A stretch of DNA of 12,883 nucleotides from an uncultured Prevotellaceae bacterium (lineage in GTDB: Bacteria > Bacteroidota > Bacteroidia > Bacteroidales > Bacteroidaceae), in the NCBI GenBank assembly GCA_947303695.1, contig CAMYYX010000044.1, forward strand, positions 1-12,883, in the 5' to 3' direction. The notes under the pieces are model-generated. The model was not told where the DNA came from, ran no database searches, and was given only the letters and a program-made list of their open reading frames with translations. The translations under genes were made by a program, and so were the position numbers. This document shows positions 1 to 6,674 of the stretch, in pieces. Positions within the stretch are counted from its first letter, which is position 1; the number at the start of each line of letters is the position of its first letter.

Positions 1-54
1 ATAGAACAAATCTCTCCTAAAGATTAGATCCGAGTTCGATTCTCGGTGGAGGTA
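1..54 (+). tRNA. tRNA-Arg (CCT anticodon), 3' part only
   Basis: Seen: the anticodon stem aatct (9-13) pairs perfectly with agatt (21-25) around the 7-base loop ctcctaa (14-20), which puts CCT at the anticodon (16-18). The T-arm ccgag/ctcgg (30-34 and 42-46) closes the loop ttcgatt (35-41). The acceptor 3' strand is tggaggt (47-53) with discriminator A at 54. The variable region is four bases. The bases gaac at 4-7 are the 3' side of the D-stem; the 5' acceptor strand and most of the D-arm lie outside the window. CCA is not encoded, so it would be added after transcription. CCT reads the AGG arginine codon. The gene ends three bases before the stop codon of the convergent neighbouring gene, and no terminator fits in between. 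Confidence 0.93.
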
Positions 55-57
55 CTA

Positions 58-1308
58 TCAAATAAGACGAACGACCGCCTTATTGATGATTCTCCAACCA
101 TCTCCCTCACGTTCTGCAGTTCCGAGTTTTTCTGCCAATATTTCCACAGGAGCAGCAACTGTGTTCAGTACTTTGCATGCTGGCTTTACTGTCTCGCTCA
201 TTGAAACTAATGCCATTGCAATAGCCTCAGGAGTGTTCAGAATCTGGAAAGTCGCATTTTGATCATCGTTGGTCTTCAGCATATACAATGATTTTCCGAC
301 TTCGATATCAGATGTTCCATTAACGAACATACCATCCACAGGAACAGGGTAGAACATGACTGCTGAGAACTTAGGACGTACAACTGCAGGTTGCTCTTCC
401 ACAATAGGTGTAGTCTCTGTGCTTGTTTCTGGGAATAGTGATTGTGATTGCGGTTGTGGTTCTGCTTCTTGAGGTTCTGGTGTTACTACAACAGGCTGTG
501 GCTGAGTCTCCACTGTTTCGATTGGACTGGCTGTAACGATTGGATGTTTTTCGGCAGGTGCATCGTGTTTCAAATTCTTGATGTTTTCCAATTCAATCTC
601 AACAGCCTTGATACGTTCCATCAAACGAACACGCTCAGCTCGATATTGCTCCATCGAAACCAACTCGTCGTTTTTCTGTGTGTTCTTTTTAGAACGGAGG
701 AATAATAAGAGGCATGCAGTCAAGATGACATACAAACCTAATGCAATCAATACTGCTTCAAGAAATGAAATACCTTCTGTGACAGTCGAAGCCTCTGTTG
801 ATTGTGCCACATCAGAAGCCTCCTTTTCAGCAGTAGCTTCTGTTTCCTGTTCTGATACTGGCTGTATTTCAGGAGCAGGGGCCTCAGTTGGTTCCTCAAC
901 AACGTTTTCCTCAACGTTGTTTTCTTGCTCTTCTTCTTCAGCTGCTGATGGTGTCATAGCTTTTATCTTCTCAAGGTCTGCCTTATATTCCTTCTTTGCT
1001 CCTGCAGGTACATAGGACTGGAGATTCGCATCAGTTTTGTCCGCAAGAATACTCTTTACTCGATTCAGGTCTGCAGGATTTGAGACTTTCTTGATAGCAT
1101 CACTAATCAGTTTGTTCTTCTGGAAATCACTGAAAGATTTAAAGTCACAGACATTGAGGCGTGCAATCTGCTGGCCTTCTGGTTTATTGTAGAATGTCTG
1201 TTGCAATGTCCATTTCAGAGCACAGATTTTTTTCTGTTCTAACGACTGAGCATTGATGGTAACCAATGCAAGCACCCAACAACAAATGATAAAAACGAAT
1301 CTTTTCAT
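58..1308 (-). CDS. single-pass membrane protein of unknown function, with coiled coil and acidic/proline-rich linkers
   Basis: I do not recognise a named family. The 416-residue protein starts with a clear signal peptide (about 1-20, cleavage plausible after INA). A predicted extracytoplasmic domain follows (21-118), with several lysines and cysteines at 29 and 54. Next comes a very acidic low-complexity stretch rich in Glu, Ala, Thr and Pro (120-178), one hydrophobic membrane segment (about 182-204) followed by basic residues RSKK, and a short heptad-like coiled coil (218-246). A Pro/Glu/Gln-rich linker (250-310) then leads to a compact C-terminal domain (313-416). By the positive-inside rule the N-terminal part is periplasmic and the coiled coil plus C-terminal domain are cytoplasmic. 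Inference: a protein linking periplasm and cytoplasm; the role is unknown. It has its own promoter and is divergent from the PH-domain/dacB pair. Its last codon lies three bases from a tRNA on the opposite strand. Confidence 0.85.
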   Translation of the reverse strand: MKRFVFIICCWVLALVTINAQSLEQKKICALKWTLQQTFYNKPEGQQIARLNVCDFKSFSDFQKNKLISDAIKKVSNPADLNRVKSILADKTDANLQSYVPAGAKKEYKADLEKIKAMTPSAAEEEEQENNVEENVVEEPTEAPAPEIQPVSEQETEATAEKEASDVAQSTEASTVTEGISFLEAVLIALGLYVILTACLLLFLRSKKNTQKNDELVSMEQYRAERVRLMERIKAVEIELENIKNLKHDAPAEKHPIVTASPIETVETQPQPVVVTPEPQEAEPQPQSQSLFPETSTETTPIVEEQPAVVRPKFSAVMFYPVPVDGMFVNGTSDIEVGKSLYMLKTNDDQNATFQILNTPEAIAMALVSMSETVKPACKVLNTVAAPVEILAEKLGTAEREGDGWRIINKAVVRLI

Positions 1309-1362
1309 AACAATATCTTTTTTTATTTAGTCATCAATGAATATACCATTCCTAATTGAATG

Positions 1363-1393
1363 CAAAGATAGTAAATTATTTACGATTAGACAA
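1363..1393 (-). promoter_or_regulatory. Bacteroidota-type promoter of the 58-1308 gene
   Basis: Read on the minus strand, TTG lies at 1393-1391 and TATCTTTG at 1370-1363, separated by 20 bases. This matches the known Bacteroidota primary-sigma promoter (TTTG near -33, TAnnTTTG near -7, about 19-21 bases apart). The predicted leader to the start codon at 1308 is about 50 bases. It is the only one of the four -7 boxes in this window with a fitting -33 element. Confidence 0.72.
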
Positions 1394-1412
1394 TTTACTA
1401 TTTACTATTTCT
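1393..1412. repeat. short ATTTACT heptamer repeat
   Basis: Two perfect copies of ATTTACT lie back to back (1393-1399, 1400-1406), followed by a degenerate copy (ATTTCT, 1407-1412). The same heptamer forms a longer array in front of tdk at 3767-3802. It lies in the divergent promoter region and touches the -33 element of the minus-strand gene. Confidence 0.5.
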
Positions 1413-1455
1413 ACTATTTTTCACGTTTCACTCTTCACTTTTACCATTTTTTTAT

Positions 1456-1463
1456 TACCTTTG
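1456..1463 (+). promoter_or_regulatory. -7 box for the PH-domain/dacB pair
   Basis: TACCTTTG fits the Bacteroidota -7 consensus TAnnTTTG and lies 21 bases before the ATG at 1485. No convincing TTTG is found about 20 bases upstream; that stretch is T-rich. With a start site a few bases downstream, the leader would be only about 15 bases. Confidence 0.55.
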
Positions 1464-1484
1464 CGAAATTATTAAACAAAATAG

Positions 1485-1883
1485 ATGTTTCCGACCCGTA
1501 CATATCGCGCCCGGTTACAGACAGGCAATTGGATATTGATTATTCTCATGTCAGCATTGACTATATACCTGATATGGGAAGGTAACGGATTGCTGATAGC
1601 AGCATCGCTCGTTTTTTTGTTGATTATCATCGAACGTTCTGTTCATACAGAGTATAAACTTAGTCAAACTGAACTGATCATTGATAATGGCAAACTTTCG
1701 AAGACGATCATTATTCCAATTTGTGATATCAAACGTATTGAACGCATTCGGAAGTTAAGAATCGGACATAAGGCAATCATCAACTATCTGATTATTGTCT
1801 ACGGTGACGAGAAAACTATAAGCGTGATTCCCCAACACGAGGAGGATTTCATCAATCAAATATTGAAAATCAGGCAATTATGA
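1485..1883 (+). CDS. small membrane protein with bacterial PH-like domain
   Basis: The 132-residue protein has two adjacent hydrophobic segments (about 15-31 and 34-50), broken by a short WEGNG turn. A mainly beta soluble domain follows (about 54-130) with a pattern typical of bacterial PH-like domains found behind a membrane hairpin: YKLSQTELII, a central strand with IIIPICDIKRIERI, and a final helix after VIPQHEEDFINQI. This resembles the bPH_6/DUF1200/SunI-like proteins, an assignment from pattern only. The ATG at 1485 is the first start after the -7 box at 1456-1463. The stop overlaps the start of dacB by four bases (ATGA at 1880-1883), so translation is probably coupled. The molecular role is unknown; linkage to a peptidoglycan enzyme hints at the envelope, by context only. 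Confidence 0.82.
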   Translation: MFPTRTYRARLQTGNWILIILMSALTIYLIWEGNGLLIAASLVFLLIIIERSVHTEYKLSQTELIIDNGKLSKTIIIPICDIKRIERIRKLRIGHKAIINYLIIVYGDEKTISVIPQHEEDFINQILKIRQL

Positions 1884-3181
1884 AATATTTCCTTTTTAAA
1901 AATACCACCGTAAGAGTTTTGTCAAGTCTTTTGTTCTTGACGTTTGTTGCTAATGTACAAATCCTCAGAAGTCAAGAGGTGTCAGACTCTATAGTGACCG
2001 ACTCTGTTGTTCTTCCTGATTGGGGAGAACAGATGAAGGAAAAGCTATATCTGTTGTCTGAAGAAGCAGATAGGAGTTATTACAACACGGGTATCAGTGT
2101 CTACGACTTGACAGGTGACTCGCTCATTTTTGCCTACAATCAGCAGAAGATGATGCGTCCGGCTTCAACACAGAAATTGCTGACGGCGATCTCGGCTCTT
2201 GATGTACTCGGACATGATCACCAATATCGTACAGCTGTATATGCTGATGGTCCAATCACATCGAATGCGAATGGTGTTTCTGTGCTGAATGGTAATATCT
2301 ACGTCATTGGCGATTTTGATCCGAACTTGTCCACTGACCATTTAAAGCAGATTGCCGCAGCAATAAAGAATTTAGGCATTAAGCAAATCAATGGTCGTTT
2401 GTATGCCGACCTGTCGATGAAAGATACCCTCTGTCTTGGTAACGGATGGTGTTGGGATGACAAAAATCCTTATTTGACACCCCTCAGTCTTGGTGGCGAT
2501 GCTTATCATTGCACAAGAGTTCAAATTAACAGATATAAACCTTCACTTAGTTTTCTACAGGGATTAGCCGCTCAACTACGTACACTTGGTATTAGCTCTA
2601 ATGGGTGTGGAATCGCTACCTACAAGCCGACAAACAATAGTACGTTGGTATGTACGATTACCCACTCCATAGATGACATCATGATTCAAATGTTGAAGGA
2701 TAGCGATAACCTGTATGCCGAATCGATGTTCTTTCAATTGGCGGCCGATAAGAAGAAAGGTATCGGTTGGAAAGAATGTGCAGAGGTTGTAGAGAGTGTC
2801 ATTTCCAAAACTGGAGTTCCTACATCCTATGCGAAAGTGGCTGACGGAAGTGGGTTGTCTCTGTATAATTATGTAACGCCAAGCCTACATGTAGCTATGC
2901 TACGCTATGCGTACCACTACCAACACATTTTCAACCTGCTTTTTGCGTGTTTACCGATTGCGGGAGTGGATGGCACATTGGAGAATAGAATGACTTCAGG
3001 GGCTGCTTATCAAAAAGTACATGCGAAGACCGGAACGGTCACTGGAGTCAGTGCATTAGCGGGGTATGTCGTTGCTTCAAATGGCCACTTGTTGGCTTTC
3101 TCTATTATTAATAATGGAAATCGTACGGCAGCTGAAGGTCGTGCTTTTCAAGATAGGGTGTGTGAGGTGTTAGCAGAATAA
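1880..3181 (+). CDS. dacB: D-alanyl-D-alanine carboxypeptidase/endopeptidase, PBP4 type (peptidase S13)
   Basis: This class C low-molecular-weight penicillin-binding protein trims D-Ala from, or cleaves 4-3 cross-links in, peptidoglycan. The three active-site motifs are all present and correctly ordered: S96-T-Q-K99 (nucleophile serine and lysine), S275-D-N277, and K383-T-G385. The long insertion between the first two motifs (about 110-265) is characteristic of the S13 family. It includes a GDFDP segment (144-148) and the GWCWDD stretch near 189-194. An N-terminal hydrophobic segment (about 12-26) should export it to the periplasm. At 433 residues it is somewhat shorter than the E. coli enzyme (477) but looks complete. 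Its start overlaps the upstream PH-protein stop by four bases. It ends three bases from the stop of convergent tdk, with no clear rho-independent terminator. Expected to be inhibited by beta-lactams, from family knowledge. Confidence 0.95.
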   Translation: MKYFLFKNTTVRVLSSLLFLTFVANVQILRSQEVSDSIVTDSVVLPDWGEQMKEKLYLLSEEADRSYYNTGISVYDLTGDSLIFAYNQQKMMRPASTQKLLTAISALDVLGHDHQYRTAVYADGPITSNANGVSVLNGNIYVIGDFDPNLSTDHLKQIAAAIKNLGIKQINGRLYADLSMKDTLCLGNGWCWDDKNPYLTPLSLGGDAYHCTRVQINRYKPSLSFLQGLAAQLRTLGISSNGCGIATYKPTNNSTLVCTITHSIDDIMIQMLKDSDNLYAESMFFQLAADKKKGIGWKECAEVVESVISKTGVPTSYAKVADGSGLSLYNYVTPSLHVAMLRYAYHYQHIFNLLFACLPIAGVDGTLENRMTSGAAYQKVHAKTGTVTGVSALAGYVVASNGHLLAFSIINNGNRTAAEGRAFQDRVCEVLAE

Positions 3182-3184
3182 CGC

Positions 3185-3763
3185 TTATTGCTCCTTCAAT
3201 GCTTTTTGATAGCAGACCCTACAAAGCGGTTCATATTCGTTCACCTCTCCCAATAACACGCGTTTCTCATCTTGTACCTTGCGATGGGAAACGTATGCCT
3301 GAGCCCCACATCTGACACAGATGGCGTGTACCTTCATCACATCATCAGCGATGGCACACAGTGCCGGCATTGGGCCAAATGGTACGCCTCTAAAATCCAT
3401 ATCCAAACCTGCCACAATCACCCTGACACCTCTTTCTGCGAGTTCGTTACAGACCTCCACTAGATGATCGTCGAAGAACTGGGCTTCATCAATGCCGATC
3501 ACATCACATTCGTTTCCTAACAATAAGATACTCGAAGAGTTATCGACGGGTGTTGAGTGGATGGAAACCCCTTCGTGTGTCACCACATCATCATCTGAGT
3601 ATCGTGTGTCAATTGCCGGCTTAAAGATCTCAACTTTCTGTTGGGCAAATTGAGCACGTTTCATTCTGCGAATCAGTTCTTCGGTCTTTCCAGAAAACAT
3701 AGAACCGCATACAACTTCGACACGTCCTCTACGTATCAGTTCTCCATTATTATAATCTATCAT
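3185..3763 (-). CDS. tdk: thymidine kinase, type II (TK1-like)
   Basis: It phosphorylates thymidine (and deoxyuridine) to the monophosphate with ATP, in the cytoplasmic pyrimidine salvage pathway. The 192-residue length is typical. Visible motifs are the P-loop GSMFSGKT (20-27), the Walker-B/catalytic DEAQFF (92-97, with Glu93 the expected base), LDMDFRG (120-126) at the thymidine site, and two CxxC pairs (Cys149/152 and Cys181/184) that bind structural zinc in this family. The ATG at 3763 is supported by the family's N-terminal length. No promoter box lies in the 38 bases between it and the upstream MG2-protein gene; that gap is almost entirely a heptamer repeat. Tdk is therefore probably the last gene of the minus-strand run. 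Confidence 0.97.
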   Translation of the reverse strand: MIDYNNGELIRRGRVEVVCGSMFSGKTEELIRRMKRAQFAQQKVEIFKPAIDTRYSDDDVVTHEGVSIHSTPVDNSSSILLLGNECDVIGIDEAQFFDDHLVEVCNELAERGVRVIVAGLDMDFRGVPFGPMPALCAIADDVMKVHAICVRCGAQAYVSHRKVQDEKRVLLGEVNEYEPLCRVCYQKALKEQ

Positions 3764-3766
3764 ATC

Positions 3767-3802
3767 ATTTACTATTTACCCATTTACTATTTACCATTTA
3801 GC
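3767..3802. repeat. tandem heptamer array ATTTACT/ATTTACC
   Basis: The order is ATTTACT (3767-3773), ATTTACC (3774-3780), one extra C (3781), ATTTACT (3782-3788), ATTTACC (3789-3795), and a degenerate ATTTAGC (3796-3802). It can also be read as a 14-base unit occurring twice. It fills nearly the whole gap between the MG2-protein stop (3802-3804) and the tdk start (3763), so in mRNA it would lie just before the tdk start codon. Two copies of the same heptamer occur at 1393-1406. Confidence 0.8.
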
Positions 3803-6612
3803 TACTCATCTGGCACAAGGCATTCACCGTGACTTGTAACCCCTTCAGCAGAAACGTCGACGGTAGTACAAACAGAGTTGTTATAGAACTCGATAGATGC
3901 CTGACCGTATTTGTCAGTCGTCACCTTTGGATTCCAATATAGTGTTCGACGGTAATCCTTTATCTCTAGCAGTTTAGCCTTGCTATAGTCCGGATTGTAG
4001 TACTCTGCGGGGCGGTTGAATCCTTTGAGGACATATTCTCTTCCCTTCAGCTCGGGCCGATCCTTCTTTGCGTATGTGACGTAATTGAGGAAGGCATCGA
4101 TTCCGACTGTTCCTTCACCAGCTTCCTGACGGTCGAGGTGATAATGCTCGTATGGTGTAGGCCGGCGGGGTGCGTCGGACACTACATTGATGCTACTGAA
4201 GGTGTTCATGAACGAGAATATCTCTGGATGTTCTGCAAAATCGCCAGCGCTCCAGTCGATAGCCGCTATATGGGTCTCGTGGGTGTTGTAATCAGTTACG
4301 TACTGATGTCGTACGAATCCGTCGAGGAGGATTTGGTACTCGCCTAGTGGAAATTCGGTGTTGTCGAGCAGGTAGAAAGTCTTGTAATAGCCCTGATCCC
4401 ATTTATCGTTGATAAAATCGAGGAAAGGTACCTTGTAGACATACTTGTCGCGCTGTCGTTTTGCGTGTGGTCGGCGTTTCGACTTGATATTTACTTGCGG
4501 AATCCACTCGCTGGCGTAGATGTCTTCCTGAAAATCCTCCCATGTGAGCTTTCTGTCCTTGAAGTTATCGGGACTGTGGGTCTCGTACCACGAATATGCC
4601 TTGATGCCCTGTGGGAAATAGTACTGTTTGCGAATAAATATCTTCGGGTCGTGCTCAACTTTGTCGTAATTCTTCTTCTCGAGTTTCTTGACGAACTTTG
4701 CGCGAAGTGAGAGGCGGGCAGTGCCGTAGAAAGGCTCGTATGGTATCTGGAAATAGCCAGCGGTGTCGGCCTTGACATTTCCTTCGAAGAGGTACGTGTC
4801 GCCTTCTTTGAGGTCGGAGGATGTGTTGAAGAGGCGTGCGGTAATCTGGAAGAGTCCCTGGTCCTTATTGAATATGTTTTTACGTAGCGGCATGGCATGG
4901 CCATAGATAATCATCTTCTGTTCGGGCAAGTACTGGAGAGTAAACTGATCGGGTGAGATAACATAGTGCCAGTCGTAGCGTCGCCAGCCTTGAATCATGA
5001 GCAGGAGGTCGAGTGCTTGCTGATGTTTCTCGTCGTTTGCCTCGAAATAATAGTCGGGTGTCTCTACGAATCCCTTGATTTCAGACTCAAGTAACAGGTT
5101 GGTGAGGATGTTGCCCGAAGCGAAGGTGGGATCGAGCTGGTCGGCGTCTCGGACTGCCACGCTGAAGGTCTGTTCCTGAAGCGGACTGCCCTTAGAGTCT
5201 GTTGCAATGAGATTGAGTTTTATCTTTTCCAATGGGCGATATGGACGGTTGGGAATACCGCCGATAATTACGTGTGCTTTTGCCTCTTCGATGCGGTTGA
5301 TGAAGAAAAGACGGTCAGCAAATACGTTTCCTTCGGCATCAACAAGCACGGCTTGACATACGCCTTCGGGCAAATCTTCCTGATACATCGCATCCTCCCA
5401 TATGGCCTCATTACCAGTGATATTGAAGGTCTTGATATGCTGTCCGCGACTCAGAACCATGAGAGAGAGCCGGCGGTCTTCCTTGAAGTTACGCGCTACG
5501 TTGAAGTAAACACCTTCTTCGTCCTGTTCGACCACAAGTCGTGCGCCGTATCGCTCTGCATCAGGCAACTTAAAGGAGAACTTATGTTCGCCGAAAACGA
5601 AGCGAGCCTTGTAATTCTTGCCCTTTTGGGGCGTGAAAGTGAACATGCCTCGTCCAGCATGGATGGGAAGAAGTGAATCGATTTCCTCGCCATCTTCCAA
5701 TAGCACGCCACGAACGTTGAGGCGCTCTAACTCTTGGTTCATCGCTTCCCAAGCTACTTTGCAGGGGAATCCCTCGACCATGGTACCTCCTTCGGGGTAG
5801 AACTTCACCTCGAACTCAGGAGTGAGCCAATTGACTTGGAAGTCCCCCATCGTAATCTTGGTTGGCATAATTTTCCTCATGTAGTGCTCTGCACTATCTG
5901 GACGGTTATACACAGGAATGACGCGCGAGAAGAGGTTACTGTTCTGTCGGTAGTTGCGTTCCATGCCGTCGCGATCGATGTTGAATCCCGTATCATACTC
6001 TCTGTCCTTCCTGACAATCGACTTGACCTTCTTCTGCTCCTTCTCATTATGTTCTATTTCCTTTCCATCCTCGTCGAGATAGATTTCTAAGCTACCTTTG
6101 TAGATGTAGTCGGGGTCGTCATCCTGCTGTTGCTGCTGAACGAGGGCCTGCAACTCATCGTTTTCGATGGGATACCATCCATTCTCCATGTCAGGGCGGT
6201 ACCACGACTTAGAGTACCACGAATAGACGTGTTCGTATCCGAAATTGAGCATCCACTTGGTATAGGCACGTATCTCATAGTATCCTGCAAAGGTCGTATC
6301 GTTGATGGCAAACTGTCCGTTGGCTTGCCCGTTCTCATCCACCACGAGTTGTTGGCGCTCCAGAGGATAGCCCTGCTCATTCAGCAGTTCCACATAGAGT
6401 ATTTTGCTCAGCGGCTGGGGTGTGTTATCATCTGCCAACACCACATAGGCTTTGTACCAGATGGTGTCGCCAAGAAAATAGCAGTTGTTGTCGAAATGGA
6501 GGTACACCTTCTCCTGTACAGGCAATACGTTGTTTTGTCGCTTCTGCTGTGCAAACACTCCGTTTGTCAGCGATAGCAACCACAATATTCCGATTAATAA
6601 TTTAGTTTTCAT
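3802..6612 (-). CDS. large exported MG2-domain (alpha-2-macroglobulin-like) protein
   Basis: The 936-residue protein begins with a signal peptide (1-21, cleavage after VFA), which is why I place the start at 6612. An in-frame ATG at 6684 would add 24 charged residues ahead of the signal and overlap the upstream gene. Residues about 31-135 match a macroglobulin MG2-like domain (EKVYLHFDNNCYFLGDTIWY, then GYYEIRAYTKWM), common in large Bacteroidota envelope proteins. A Q/D-rich low-complexity tract (156-167) and a Lys/Glu-rich region (182-206) follow, then further beta-domain sequence. The C-terminus (about 860-925) carries the family's FNRPAEYYNPDY, TLYWNPKVTTD and IEFYNN elements. I see no TonB-receptor plug-like segment, which some related proteins contain. 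It is probably periplasmic or outer-membrane associated; function unknown. The 62-base gap to the upstream gene has no promoter box, so co-transcription is likely. Confidence 0.85.
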   Translation of the reverse strand: MKTKLLIGILWLLSLTNGVFAQQKRQNNVLPVQEKVYLHFDNNCYFLGDTIWYKAYVVLADDNTPQPLSKILYVELLNEQGYPLERQQLVVDENGQANGQFAINDTTFAGYYEIRAYTKWMLNFGYEHVYSWYSKSWYRPDMENGWYPIENDELQALVQQQQQDDDPDYIYKGSLEIYLDEDGKEIEHNEKEQKKVKSIVRKDREYDTGFNIDRDGMERNYRQNSNLFSRVIPVYNRPDSAEHYMRKIMPTKITMGDFQVNWLTPEFEVKFYPEGGTMVEGFPCKVAWEAMNQELERLNVRGVLLEDGEEIDSLLPIHAGRGMFTFTPQKGKNYKARFVFGEHKFSFKLPDAERYGARLVVEQDEEGVYFNVARNFKEDRRLSLMVLSRGQHIKTFNITGNEAIWEDAMYQEDLPEGVCQAVLVDAEGNVFADRLFFINRIEEAKAHVIIGGIPNRPYRPLEKIKLNLIATDSKGSPLQEQTFSVAVRDADQLDPTFASGNILTNLLLESEIKGFVETPDYYFEANDEKHQQALDLLLMIQGWRRYDWHYVISPDQFTLQYLPEQKMIIYGHAMPLRKNIFNKDQGLFQITARLFNTSSDLKEGDTYLFEGNVKADTAGYFQIPYEPFYGTARLSLRAKFVKKLEKKNYDKVEHDPKIFIRKQYYFPQGIKAYSWYETHSPDNFKDRKLTWEDFQEDIYASEWIPQVNIKSKRRPHAKRQRDKYVYKVPFLDFINDKWDQGYYKTFYLLDNTEFPLGEYQILLDGFVRHQYVTDYNTHETHIAAIDWSAGDFAEHPEIFSFMNTFSSINVVSDAPRRPTPYEHYHLDRQEAGEGTVGIDAFLNYVTYAKKDRPELKGREYVLKGFNRPAEYYNPDYSKAKLLEIKDYRRTLYWNPKVTTDKYGQASIEFYNNSVCTTVDVSAEGVTSHGECLVPDE

Positions 6613-6674
6613 AAGGTTTGTTGTTTTGCTGAGCCTATGGCTTTTCACCCTTTGTCTTTCGTCTCCCAAGGGGT

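Noticed and set aside
448..1015. Plus-strand open frames of 85 and 145 residues opposite the membrane-protein gene
   Set aside because: They lie opposite a better-supported gene with signal peptide and promoter; the Ser/Cys-rich products mirror the acidic low-complexity coding strand and have no domain signal.
6123..6145. CTG-like triplet run considered as a microsatellite
   Set aside because: It encodes a short poly-Gln stretch in the MG2 protein with mixed CAG/CAA codons; too short and irregular to claim as a variable repeat.
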